This document shows positions 10,830 through 22,465 of a stretch of DNA of 64,000 nt, in pieces. Made by a program: the position numbers and the translations under genes. The notes under the pieces are model-generated. The model searched no databases. It was given only the letters and a program-made list of their open reading frames with translations, and was not told where the DNA came from. This stretch comes from Hysterangium stoloniferum. Lineage: Eukaryota > Basidiomycota > Agaricomycetes > Hysterangiales > Hysterangiaceae. Numbering within the stretch: the stretch's first letter is position 1; each line of letters begins with the position of its first letter. The stretch lies in assembly GCA_015178975.1 (NCBI GenBank), contig WHVD01000088.1, forward strand, positions 1-64,000, given 5' to 3'.

Positions 10830-12249
10830 ACATAGTGACTTATATTGAGCGAATACTTGGAATCGCCGGTTCCTCAGATATCTGCCGACGACTCAATCGT
10901 GGTCTGTTTGTGATATTAGATAAGAAATACATTAAAGGAGGAGGGGGAGGAGAGGATACCTGTCAGCAAGAACGGTGGTGGAGAAGAACCTGAAGCGGAA
11001 AGGTGGGATCTAAGTTTTTGAGGGATTCATACATCTGAGAACTGGCGTCCGGTGGGAAAGAACAGGAAATGAGAACAGCACCTTACAAACTCACTTTCAA
11101 TGCTAGCGACTAGTAACAAGTACCTATGAAACTGCAATAAATTGGTACAATTCGAACTACCATAATGAATTTTATACGATAGTGTCACAGCATGGGTCGT
11201 TGTCTTCATGATCGGATTTTCATTTTAACTACTCTGGTTTCCGCCAAGCCAAGCCGGAAGCAGCCAGAGCAGGAGCCAAACTTATTTATAACGGCTTGAT
11301 TCGCCTTCTACCTCGAGCCGATTTCGAGAAAAATAGGGATAGGTGCTTGGAAACGGAATGACTCGATTGTGTTTGAGAATGATGCAATTCCGCAAAATAT
11401 GTCCAGATTGAATCCCCTTCTCGACATATTAGCATATAAGTGTATTTTCTTAGTTGAACAGGTCTCCCAGCGTTGTTTAACTGCTGAGATATTAAGTGTC
11501 CTTTGAACTCTGCTATCCTAATTAGGTTGACTATCCAGTGCTGCTGGCTAAGTACCTGAATTGCCTCGGCTGACTGCATTTTTTATTAAAAATAGCATCG
11601 GTTGACTTATTGTAAATTCACAATCTACAAGGATTGAATGGACTTGTAAGAGAAGTACTTGTGTGTGTGAATCAATGTATCAGTCAGTGAGTCACCTTCT
11701 GACATGATAGCCTTGGTGATAGTTTAGGTGTACATGGATTAAATCGTACCTTAGCCTCCATGGTCCACGAAGGCAGAGATGAATCGCCCCTAGGAGAGTG
11801 TTTCATCATGAATTCCAACATGTTTTATGCTTCTTCTTGCTTTATGATAGTGACATGGAATCGATAAAATGCATAGGCTGGAATTCAGAATGGAAGAGCA
11901 AGAATCCTCTACCAAAGTTATGCATTGATGTCAATCATAGCCTGGCAGTCGACACCAGAGGCTTCGACAAGGTCGAATCACCACACAGTTCACCCGTCTC
12001 TAGGACAGCAGTTTGACATAGACGGTTTCAATCATTTCCTCGGTGATTTGCTGTGAAATGGGGTCAGATTGATACATTTTTATGATTTTACACCTTTTTG
12101 AGTTTCTGAAAAATAAATAAATAGAATAATTACTCGACATAATGAACAGTGCCCAATCATTTTATTTTATTTACTTCTTCAAGTGCCACTGCATGGTCAC
12201 TCATAATACTCGGTAGAAATGGCATTACCGTGCACCATGGCCTTCAACG
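10830..12249. other. Unit 1 spacer; CBM19 gene deleted
   Basis: At about 10877 the sequence passes from the CTCAGATAT that begins the CBM19 region directly to CTGCCGACGACTCAATCG, which lies upstream of its start in full units. The whole CBM19 gene is therefore gone. The rest is the shared spacer: a CT-rich tract on the minus strand (10938-10960), a TATA-like TATAAATA on the minus strand at 11281-11290, and a 3' cassette (11800-12080) that resembles another cassette upstream of the membrane-protein gene. I see no convincing gene. Confidence 0.5.
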
Positions 12250-12556
12250 TGTTGAAACAGTTGAATAACACTTTGCAGAACACCCCTGTGAGTGTGATTG
12301 GAAAGTAAACACTAAGTATATTCAACTGTAAAGACATACCTGTGAGTGTGATTGGAAAGTAAACACTAAGGAGACTTTCCCACACCCACAGTGGACTATA
12401 CTACTAGGTGCTTATCTAAGCACCTATACAGGAGGTACCGACCTAAGGTAACTCACTCAATACTGCACCTACAGTGCTGGGAAAAATACTACAAATATCA
12501 GAAAAATATGGAGATCATAATAGACTATGTTAGAGCTGTAGTATCATACTCTAACA
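12250..12556. repeat. Solo LTR, family shared with 43418-43724
   Basis: A 307-bp insertion with ends TGTTGAAACAG and ACTCTAACA. It is flanked by CAACG on the left and CAACT on the right, a 5-bp TSD with one change, and it splits CTTCAACTCTCTC, which is uninterrupted in other units. It contains a 33-bp motif (CCTGTGAGTGTGATTGGAAA and following) twice. Confidence 0.85.
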
Positions 12557-14240
12557 CAACTCTCTCACCACCATAGGTTTCCTCACACCCCTCTGCGGAA
12601 TGAACAGGGAGTTCTCCTTCATGAGGTGCACTCGGAATAAAATCTCCTGTATAGTTTACATCTCCGACGTCCTCGATAAAGGAATTTCCAATACTGCGTA
12701 CCACCGCTCGGAAGGTAGTGACCACGAGACTGTTCATCGAATTGATCGCCTCACACGACGAGTTTAATTCTCGCACATCGAGAAAGAAGCGGCAAATGAG
12801 GAGGGCGGATATGCTGCAGTTGCCATTAAGAATTTAGAGAACATAAATACGATAAATACTTGCGAACGCTCCATGTTTGCACCGATGGTTGAAAATGCGG
12901 TCTATTTTAGGTGTCAGATGAGTACGTGACATTAAATTCACAGAAGAGGAAAAAGATTCACTGAGACAAACTTGGCAGAAATGTTGGAGTATCAGTGAAA
13001 AGGGGGAAAAGGAGTGGTAATCCCACACCTTATCCGTGATTATGCTCTGTAAAGTCCATATAAAAATTACGCTAAAAAATCAAAATCAACATTTCATCAA
13101 CTGAACTGAGGTTACTTTAGAACTGACACAAATCGGAGAACACCTGCAATTAATATGAACAGGGTCATAAGCAACCTGTAGCCTCAAAAGCCGAGGTAAA
13201 TACCTTGTTGTACAATTAGATAGGTTATAGATCTTTTCCGCAACTCTTTAATATCTCTCTGTAGTATAATTGTGCCGATAGTGTAGAACAAGGTGGTGAA
13301 TAATATGAGCCCATCAAATGTAATTGTCAATGCATTTTCTGCTGTGACTGTGACGATCATATCAACTGGAGCTCTACAGGCATATGCAATGGACTTTTGT
13401 ACTCCTGTTTAATGCTGTTAATTAGTAACATTGTTCCAGTGGAGTGAAACGCACAGTTTTATACTGGGCGGCGAATTACAATCCTCATGGACTGCGTGAA
13501 ACTATCACGCTCATAAGTCTACCGATCCATTAGACGGTGCTAATGCGTAAACACACCACACGGCAGCAAAGTTCGGCGAGATATATTAACGATATCGGTG
13601 TTGAAAGGTATTTCTGATCTCTGCTTATAGCGTAAACCCTTGCCAGTAATATCCCTGAGATCCATCCTTTGTTGAGTTATTTGAGCAAGTATATGCTAAA
13701 TAAATTGATCACCATGTGCACCAAGTGCTGCTACAATCTCCAGGGTATTCAGAGTCCGTATCATAGCATTACATGACCTATGGCCAACCGGTGAACAACT
13801 ATTGTGGGTCCAGAAAGTACCACGCACTATCAACTGGTATCAGTCGGGGGAGCATTTTCGGCCGCTTCACCACGCACCTCTAACGATTCATCTCCCCAAT
13901 CGAAGACCACAGAACATATGCAGTCAATTAGGGCTGAATATCGGGCAATGATATACAGCACAGATGGTAGTCTGATCCTACTCTTCCATACGAACTGGAT
14001 TTCCGCCGGAAGAGTCAAAATGGTGTCATAACTCAGCAGAACTGCGATGCCCGTCTATATAGTGTGGTAAACAACTGCGACTGCTTGTAGACAGACCTAG
14101 TGCTGTGAAATCGGTGTAATTCCAAATTGTCCTGGAAACTTGCGGTCAGCGATGTGTGCGATGAGACGGCCAAAGGTAAGTAGTTACTGTGCAATTGCTC
14201 CTTGAATAGCCGCCTTTTGAAGATCTACCACGGATGCCAT
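12557..14240 (-). pseudogene. DUF6533-type 7TM membrane protein, unit 1, broken
   Basis: Same family as the copy in unit 5 (45709-47409). The N-terminal exon reads TLPAEIQFVWKSRIRLPSVL at 13955-14018. A 2-nt deletion near 13861 (GGCCGC against GGGCCCGC) shifts the frame and ends the exon early. The C-terminal exon (NSSCEAINSMNSLVVTTFRA) is cut by the solo LTR at 12556, which replaces the last residues with a foreign tail ending at 12525. The sixth-helix exon near 13270-13380 is still recognisable. Certainly non-functional. Confidence 0.75.
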
Positions 14241-15394
14241 GTGAGATAATGACAAGTATCAGGGCTGGGTCGCTCTTAGCCTTTAATTAGCAGCATTCAC
14301 GGTGCATTAGTAGTTGACTGCAGGCGCTCAATGTAGCCAGTCTGTCGCTCCAGAAAATAATAACTTACGCAATTATGAATCAGAGAGGAAGGTCCATAGC
14401 CACTTGATGAGCAGTCCTTACTTGAGGGCCAGAAATTACCTTCGTATAACGAAGTACTAGATGACATGGTGTCCTGGGATCTTCGATCTGCCATCTACTG
14501 TCTTCTATCTGTCGCAAATCAATGTATTCATACGGGAATCATTAGATACGCTGATGCCACATGTGGACAAGTTTGCCGAAGCCGTACTTTGTACGCCTAG
14601 TTATGAACTGATGGCAAAATTGCTATCAGAAGGAACAATTTTGGCACTCAAGTTTCAATAAATAACATCGTACCTACAATTCCAACCCTATATTCCAGCA
14701 TGTTACCTGTTTAATAGCTGAGATGATTAATAGGTGTCGCTGTGTCGTGTTGTGGTGTCTGGCGCAGTGGAAGCATTGATATTGGAAAGTCTGCGACACC
14801 GCTAGGTGCCAATAGTTTCATACGGAATTAATTATCAACGGGTACATTGACAGAGCCTGTACTCACATCTTCGTACCAAACCGTGCAGTCGTCACGGTGC
14901 GTTCTCGACACGCCAGGGGCTCGACAAGCTCGAACCATCACACAGTTCGCCTGTATCTAGGCCGACAGCAGTTGTGCATGGACGATCTCAGACATCGCCT
15001 GGTCATCCCCTGCACCCCTCCTTATCGGTCTCCTACAACAATGACGCTTCTGGATTTGCAAAATGGTTGGATTTGCATGAAACACGTTGAGATGTCTCAT
15101 ATACTTCTAAATTCAAATGAAAATCAGCTTTGAACCCATTCCCTGCGACCTGATCTGGAAACTGCTGTCCCTTGATGGTCCCTAGCAGTGGCGCTGACAC
15201 TAAATATATTAGCCGACTGCAAGGAATGTATAGCGCCACACTGCCGGTGCATGAGTAATCTTTAGGCTCGAACCAAGTTACCCAGAGTCACACAAAAATA
15301 TTATAGTTTATGCTTATAGCGGAGCGATTTGATGGAAAATACATAACACCTGAGGACAACTGTGAATATGTTGTGGCAATACCTATTCTGTCAA
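14241..15394. other. Unit 1 spacer upstream of the membrane-protein gene
   Basis: No clear gene. It contains the block GTAGTTGACTGCAGGCGCTCAATG (near 14310), a block around ACATGTGGACAAGTTTGCCGAAG (14558) that is duplicated in units 2 and 6, and a cassette at 14905-15010 resembling the one at 11940-12030. The short ORFs here are not conserved between units. Confidence 0.45.
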
Positions 15395-15969
15395 TTGCCT
15401 GCATCACATCTTTCGGCACCCCTTCATTCCTTGTCTCATTTTCATTTTTCGGGTCAAAGGAGTGGACTGATGATATAATGATCGCCTTTCATTGTGCTTG
15501 AGGCATGGTCTTTTATGGGGATGGTAGGCCTGGGATGGGAGTTGTACACGTAGGAAAGATGTCGCCAGGGGAAACGGAGTTGTCGGGATGTGGATGTACT
15601 CCGTTCAAATTCAGCATGGCTCTGAATTGTTTTACACTCAGGGTGGCTAGTCTATAGAGCTGGTCAGGTTTTAACTGACGATGACTTCATATTCACATGT
15701 AATCCAGCTTCCACACATAGTGACTCACATTGATACTTGGAATTGCCGGTTTCTCATATGTACAACTCACATCCAACTTTGCATCACATATCCACAAAAC
15801 ATTAGTGAGGTACATAAAACTGTATTCAACACGGGAACGTACATACAGACCAGCTGTCTCCATTCCATACAACGGAGAGTCCTCATTAGGGTCGTTAAGC
15901 GAAGATCCAGCCATATCATCCAATAAAACAATAAAACAATACTCTTCATACCGTAATCTCGTTGGAAAA
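15395..15969 (-). pseudogene. Block X, unit 2, unidentified conserved gene-like block
   Basis: Minus strand, immediately downstream of the CBM19 stop. The frame NEDSPLYGMETAGLYV...LWICDAKLD (about 15770-15900) is conserved between units. A likely short intron (GTATCAATG..., near 15720) separates it from YRLATLSAEQF... (15600-15680). In this unit GGTTTTAACTGACG in place of GGTTTGACTTCGGACG disturbs the second part. No known domain recognised. It could be one small gene or two exons of a longer one. Confidence 0.3.
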
Positions 15970-15981
15970 GAATTGACCAAT

Positions 15982-17078
15982 TCAGTTGCCTGTGAGGGAT
16001 GAGCCAGCACCAGTTGCTGCAATACGTGCAACGGCTTGAGCATTGTCAACACAGGTGATCGGCTGAGAATATATGAGATGTAGGTCAAGTGATGTACAAA
16101 CAAGGAGATTCACACTTACAGTTCCGGGGGAGTTGACTAGGGGCAAGACAGCACACTGCAAGCCACCAGCACATCCGGTGAGGACGAATTTACCGTCAAC
16201 ACACTGCGTAAACTGATTGTTCACACAGGCATTTTGGCCCGCGGTGCAGGATGACGAGGGGGTGAGCGATGTGAATTGTTTGCTAAAAGAGAAGTCAGCC
16301 ATACATAGCTCTACGAAGCGTCTGGCAGCAACGCACTTCAATGCCTGGGCGGGCTTTCCGTTCGAGAGTGTGAAAGACTTCTTGTCGCCAGATGAAACCT
16401 TGTAGTCAGCTGGCGGGGGGCCATGGCGCTGGTGCAACTTGGTCGGGATGGGTTGCCCCAGTTGCAGCAATCTAAGCCTCTCGGTCTGCAGCCGTGTCAC
16501 ATGTGATGTTCTGTTTTAGGATGCGCGTGTCAGTATTCATAGTAACGAGGAAATGGAATGGATGAAGACGCACGGTTCCCGGCTTGTTAACGAGAGGAAG
16601 AGCAACGCAGTTGATATTAAGTGTTAGGAAAGAAAGATAGACCATGGGTCTATTAAGCGTACATTGTCCCGACTGCACAGGACGTTAATAGGAATTTCTT
16701 CCCAGAGCACTGATGGAGACATGAGATGGCATGGCATTTCTACGCAAAAGTGAGATAAAAATCCCCGGCATACCTGGGCAAACTTTCCGTTGATACAGGC
16801 CAGGTCACCGTCGGTGCAAGCGGTGCTTGCGGACAAGGAAGTGAACTTATCGCTAGAGTACATATACAGTCAACGGGGTCAACATCTGGTGGGAATCACG
16901 TACTTCAATGCAATCGCATCTTGACCATTCTTCAAAGTGGATGGTTTAGCACCAACGTCAGGACCCTATGGGGATCTTAATGGGTTAACACAGGGTAAAA
17001 TATAACAGGATACACGGGTGCAGCCAAGACAGAGGCGAATAGGGTAGTGATGACGACGGTAAACGTTAATGAGAACGT
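15982..17078 (-). pseudogene. CBM19 chitin-binding secreted protein, copy A, broken
   Basis: Two CBM19 modules behind a signal peptide; see copy B (29564-30661) for the architecture. Lesions seen here: the start codon is ACG (17076-17078) where three other copies have ATG; the acceptor of the intron before CVALPLVNKPGT reads CAA instead of CAG (near 16611); and codon CGG, in the RIAATG motif, has become TAG (near 16471), a double CpG change. The second module is well kept (CTAGQNACVNNQFTQCVDGK, CAGGLQCAVLPLVNSPGT). Introns keep GT donors. Cysteine spacing marks CBM19, a small disulphide-bonded module that binds chitin. Confidence 0.85.
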
Positions 17079-17805
17079 GGCTAAAGGGAAATTAATAACT
17101 GAAAATCATCGGTGAACAAGATGCCAGAACGAAAGGAGCTGCCGACGACTCAATCGTGGTCTGTTTGTGATATTAGATATTAGAAATACGTTAAAGGAGG
17201 GAGGATACCTGTTAACAAGAACGGTGGTGGAGAGGAACCTGAAGAGGAAAGGTGGGATCTAAGTTTTTGAGGGATTTATACATCTGAGAACTGCCGTCAG
17301 GTGGGAATTTTTTTCGGGAAATGAGAACAACACCTTACACACTCACTTTCAATGCTAGCGACTAGGAACAAGTATTTTTGAAACTATAATAAATTGGTAC
17401 AATTCGAACTACTATAACGAATTTTATACGATAGTGTCAATCAGATTTTCATCTACTTTGGTTTCCGCCAAGCCAAGCCGGAAGTCCATGCCAGAATGGA
17501 AGAGCAAGAATCCTCTACCAACTTATCGATTGATGTCAATCATTGCCCAGTCGATTCGACAAGCTCGGATCACCACACAGTTCACCTGTATCTAGGACAG
17601 CAGTTGGACATAGACGGTCTCAGTGATTTCCTTGGGTAATTTGCCGTGAAATGGGGGTCAGGTTGGTGCGTTTTACACCTTTTTCAGAGTCTGGAAAATA
17701 AATAAATAGAATAATTACTCGACATAATGAACTGTGCCCAATCATTTTATTTTACTTCTTCAAGTGCCACTGCATGGTCACTCACAATACTCGGAGAAAT
17801 GGCAC
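17079..17805. other. Unit 2 spacer, internally deleted
   Basis: The spacer jumps from GCCAAGCCGGAAG (17480) straight to TCCATGCCAGAATGG, losing about 600 bp present in other units, including the TATA-like element and the GACTTGTARTAGAAGTAC block. The remainder ends with the 3' region of the membrane-protein gene. Confidence 0.5.
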
Positions 17806-19509
17806 TTACCGTGCACCATGGCCTTCAACTCTCTCACCACCATAGGCTTCCTCACACTCCTCTGCGGAATGAACGGGGAATTCCCCTTCGTGAGGTGCAC
17901 TCGGAATAAAATCTCCTTTATAATGTGCATCTCCGACGTCCTCGATCAAAGAATTTCCAATACTGCGTACCGCCGCTCGGAAGGTAGTGATCACGAAACT
18001 GTTTGTCGGATTGATAGCGTCACATGACGAGTTGAATTCTCGCACATCAAGAAAGAAGCGGCAAATGAGGAGGGCGGATATGCTGCAGTTGCCATTAAGA
18101 ATTTAGAGAACATAAATGCGATAAATACTTGCCAACGCTCCATGTCTGCACCGATGCCTGAAAATGGGGTCTATTGTAGGTGTGAGATGAGTACGTGACA
18201 TTGAATTCACAAGGAGAAAAGAAATTCACTGAGACAAACTTGGCAGAAATGCTGTAGTATCAGTGAAATAGGGGGAAAGGGAGTGGTAATCCCAAACCTT
18301 ATTCATGATTATGTTCTGTAAAGTCCATATAAAAACTACACTAAAAAATCAAAATCATCATTTCATGAACTGAACTCAGGTTACGTTAGTACTGACACAA
18401 ATCGGAGAACACCTGTAATTAATATGAACAGGCTCGTAAGGAACATTTAGGCTCAAATGCCGAGGTAAATACCTTGTTGTACAATTAGATAGGTTATAGA
18501 TCTTTTCTGCAATCCTTTAATATCCCTTTGTAGCCTAATTGTGCCGATAGTGTAGAATAAGGTGGTGAATAATATGACCCCATCAAATGTAATTGTCAAA
18601 GCACTTTCTGCTGTGTCTATGGCGATCATATCAACTGGAGCTCTCCAGCCGGCATATGCAATGGACTTCTGTACACCTGTTTAATCCTGTTAATTAGTTA
18701 CATTGTTCCAGTGGAGTGAAACGCACAGTTTTATACTGGGCAGCGAAATACAATTATCATGGACTGCGCCAAACTATCACGCTCATAAGTCTACCGATCC
18801 ATTAGACACGGTGCTAATGCGTAAACACACCACACGGCAGCACATTCGGGCGAGATATATTAACAATATCAATGTTGAAAGGTATTTCTGATATCTGCTT
18901 ATAGCGTAAACCAGTAATATCCCTGAGATCCATCCTTGGTTGAGTTATTTGAGCAAGTATATGCTAAATAGATTGAACATCGTATGCACCAAGTGTTGCT
19001 ACAATCTCCAAGGCATCTATAGTTCGTACCATAGCATTACATGCCCTATGGCCAACCGGTGAACAACTATTGTGAGGGTTCAGAAAGTACCACGCACTAT
19101 CAACTGCTATCAGTCGCGGAAGCATTTTCGAGCCCGCCTCACCACGCACCTCTAACGGTGGATCCGCCCAATCGAGGACCACATAACATATACATTCGAT
19201 TAGGGCGAAATATCGCGCAATGATATACAGCACAGATGGTAGTCTGATCCTACTCTTCCAAACGAACTGGATTTCCGCCGGAAGAGTCAAAATTGTGTCA
19301 TAACTCAGCAGAACTGCGATGCCCGTCTATAAAGTGTGGTAAACAACTGCGACTGCTTGTAGACAGACCTAGTGCTGTAAAATCGGTGCAAATCCCAACC
19401 GTCCTGGAAACTTACGGTCAGCGATGTGTGCGATGAGACGGCGAAAGGTAAGTAGTTACTCTGCAATTGCTTCTTGAATAGCCCTTTGAAGATCTACCAC
19501 GGATGCCAT
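17806..19509 (-). CDS. DUF6533-type 7TM membrane protein, unit 2
   Basis: Multi-exon gene read on the minus strand. The first recognisable exon (18964-19290) gives TLPAEIQFVWKSRIRLPSVL, a helix ending near FALIECICYVVLDW, and an open loop to CNAMVRTIDALEIVATLG. The next exon loses six bases (GCAAGG) against other units, so ILLARVYAISRYQ becomes ILLVYAISRYQ, removing the arginine of the RVYA motif without shifting frame. The sixth-helix exon (near 18550-18650) and C-terminal exon (LICRFFLDVREFNSS to stop 17806) are open. Family members are fungal integral membrane proteins of unknown role. The N-terminal start is not resolved; 19509 is the nearest ATG. Possibly a pseudogene. Confidence 0.55.
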
Positions 19510-21108
19510 GTGAGATAATGACAAGTATCAGGGCTGGGTCGCTCTTAGCCTCTAATTAGCAGCATTCACGGTGCATTATAAGTAGTTGACTGCAGGCGCT
19601 CAATGAGAAGCAAGTCTGTCGCTCCAGAAAATAACAACTTACGCAGTTATGAATCAGAGGCGAAGGTTCATAGGCACTTGATGAGCAGTCCTTACTTGAC
19701 CGCCAGAAATTACCTTCGTATAAGAAATTACGAGATGACATGGTGCCCTGCCATTTTCCATCTGCCATCTATTGTCTTCCATATGTTGCAAATCAATGTA
19801 TTCATACAGGAATCATTAGATACGCCGATTCCACATGTGGACAATTTCGCCGAAGCCATACTTTGTACGCCTAGTCATGAACTGAAAGCAATTCGCTATC
19901 AGCAGGAACAATTTTGGCACTCAAGTTTCAATAAACAACATCGTACCTACAATTCCAACCCCATATTCCAGCATGTTACCTGTTTAATAGGTGTGATGAT
20001 TGTTAGGTGTCGCTGTGTCGTGTTGTGGTGTCTGGCGCGGTGTCGCAGCCAATGTATTCATACAGGAATCATCAGATACGCTGATGCCACATGTGGACAA
20101 GTTTGCCGAAGCCATATCCTGTACGCCTAGTCATGAACTAATGGCAATTCGCTATCAGACGGAACAATTTTGGCACTCAAATTTCAATAAACAACATCGT
20201 ACTCAGAATTCCAACCCCATAGTCCAGCATGTCACCTGTTAGCTGAGATGATTAATAGGTGTGGCTGTGTCGTGTCGTGGTATCTGGCGCGGTGGAAGCA
20301 TTGATATTGGAAAGTCTGCGATACCGCCAGGTGCCAACAGCTTCACACGGAATTAATCATCAACGGTTATAACGCCAGAGCCTGTACTCACGTCTTCGTC
20401 CCAAAGAGTGCAATCATCACGGTGCGTTCTCGACACGCTAGAAGCTCGACAAGCTCGAACCATCACACAGTTCACCTGCACCTAGGCCCGACAGCAGTTG
20501 GGCATGGACGATCACAGACATCGCCTGGTTATCCCCTACACCCCTCATTATCGGTCTCCTACAACAATGACGCTTCTGGATTTGAAACATGGTTGGATCT
20601 GCATGAAACACGTTGAGATCTTTCATATACTTCTAAAATCAAATCAAAATCAGCTTTGAACCCATTTCCTGCGACCGATCGTCCAAACTGATCTGGAAAT
20701 TGCTGACCCTTGATGGTCCCTAGTAGTGGCGCTGACACTACGCATATTAGCCGATTGAAAGGAATCTATAGGACCACACCGCCGGTGCGTATTGAGTAAT
20801 CTTCAGAGATGGCTCGAACCAAGTTACCCAGAGTCACACAAAAATATTATAGTTTAAGCTTATAGCGGAGTCTGGCCAGGGATGTGATGGAAAACACAAA
20901 ACACCTAAGGACGACTGTGAATATGTTGTGGCAATACCTATTCTGTCAATTGATCCGTCTGCCGAGCCAATCCTGCGTCAAATCTTTCGGCACTCCTTCT
21001 TGTCTCATTTTCATTTTTCGGGTCAAAGGAGTGGAGTGATGATATAAATAATGATCGCCTTTCGTTGCACTTGAGGCGTGGTCCTTTGTGTGGAGGGTAT
21101 GTCTGGTG
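19510..21108. other. Unit 2 spacer with a ~250-bp tandem duplication
   Basis: The segment from CAATGTATTCATACAGGAATC (19793) to the GTGTCTGGCGCGGT block (20040) is repeated at 20051-20290 with small changes. The same duplication is present in unit 6 (53755-54250). No gene is convincing. The right end is the start of block X, cut at 21108 by the LTR element. Confidence 0.6.
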
Positions 21109-21314
21109 TGTTAAAAAGTAAGACCTAAATATTGTATAATGGACTAAAGTACAGTCAAATACTATCTACTGCTTATATATCTTTGCTAGAACAATGAAAC
21201 AATGAGAACAATAAGCAGTGGAATAAAAGAAATGGTGAGTGATACAACTCCTTTGTTGTCCTAAAATAGATGTGATCTTCGGAATCTGTTGTTCATGATG
21301 TACACATTCCAACA
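21109..21314. repeat. Left LTR of the non-autonomous element
   Basis: Starts TGTTAAAAAGTAAGACC and ends CATTCCAACA. By eye it is identical over 206 bp to the LTR at 24063-24268. Confidence 0.92.
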
Positions 21315-22089
21315 CTCCTCCTCAGCATGGACAACAGTAAATGAGCTCCTCCTCATGTGTGGGAGTCATCACTACTGGGGATCGAGGAAACCATGAAGTC
21401 GGACATTGTCAGTAGGCACAAGGTGAAATCGGCAAGGTAGAGTAGGTATTCGACGCATTACTCCTCCTGTCCTTCTAGCAGAGTGTGTTTGTTTGAGAAC
21501 GTTCGAATGAGGAAGATGTAGCACTCAGACGAGGAAGGTGTGATAGTCGAATGAGGAAAATATTGTGCTCGAATGCGGAAAACGCTGCTCTCCAACAAGG
21601 AAACGCTGTCGTCATCGTCATCCAGACAAGCTTGCTGAGTCGCATAAGGTAGGACTAAATTCTTCTCCTCGACTCGCATCGGCTTGTACAAAAATGGACA
21701 GACTGTTAGACAATGTAAGATACAGTAGATTGTTGTGATTTATAGCAGTCGTCGACCATAAAAGGTTGCTGAGTCACAGAAGGTAGGGGTAAAATTCTCC
21801 TCCTTGATTTGCATAGTCTTGTATAAGGACCGACGCACTGCTAGACAAGTAATAATAAAAAAGTAATAGGTTATTGAGGGTGTTCCAGAGTTGGATTTAG
21901 CCCAAACAAAAATCCGTAAGGCAAGAATTCAAAGTTTTCTTCCTGTCTCGGTGTTAAGGTCTTGTTCCTCACAGTGGTATTGCCTCTTGATTATGCATGC
22001 ACCTGCAAAAGCTAAATGGTCGCATGTCGGGAAAAAGTTCGGGTTTGTTTTGTACCCTGTTACAATAGAAGGATCGTATGTCGAGGAAA

Positions 22090-22465
22090 TGAAATATGAG
22101 TTTTATACTCAATAAATTGTGCCATAAATTTTGTCGCCGAAATGGCCACACAAAGGTGGGTGCGGTGGACTTGGAACAAGTGGTTCCATAAAAATTGAAC
22201 TATATTGCCGTAAGTTTCGTCACCGGCCAGACAGAAGTGGTTGCGGTCAACTTGGAACAAGCGGTTCCATAAAACATTGAGCTATATTGCCGTAAGTTTC
22301 GTCACCGGCCAGACAGAGGTGGTCGCGATCAACTTGGAACAGGCAGTTCCGAAAGAATTCAAGTTTAAGCTCTATAAAATTTGCCATAAATTTTGTCGCA
22401 GAAATTACCTAGTTCCTATTGAGGAGTGGTTGCGGTAGACTTTGGAACAGGCGGTTCCAAGGAAA
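22090..22465. repeat. ~95-100-bp tandem repeats inside the non-autonomous element
   Basis: Three to four imperfect units share AACTTGGAACAAGCGGTTCC and GCCGTAAGTTTCGTCACCGG. The first and last units are the most diverged. There is no coding frame across them. A separate pair of ~70-bp blocks (GGGGCGCCGCTTCTTTC, 22837 and 23361) lies further right. Confidence 0.8.

Noticed and set aside
14897-15133. Plus-strand ORFs beginning MRSRHARG in several units
   Set aside because: Ends and frame change from unit to unit and no intron or domain signal supports them; likely spacer sequence.
17727-18027. Plus-strand ORFs beginning MNCAQSFYF in several units
   Set aside because: They are antisense to the C-terminal exon of the DUF6533 gene, which explains their conservation.
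19556-19768. 70-residue minus-strand ORF, identical in units 2, 5 and 6, as a conserved gene or uORF
   Set aside because: The DNA around it is also near-identical in those three units (recent exchange), and units 1 and 3 have different, broken versions; identity does not show selection.
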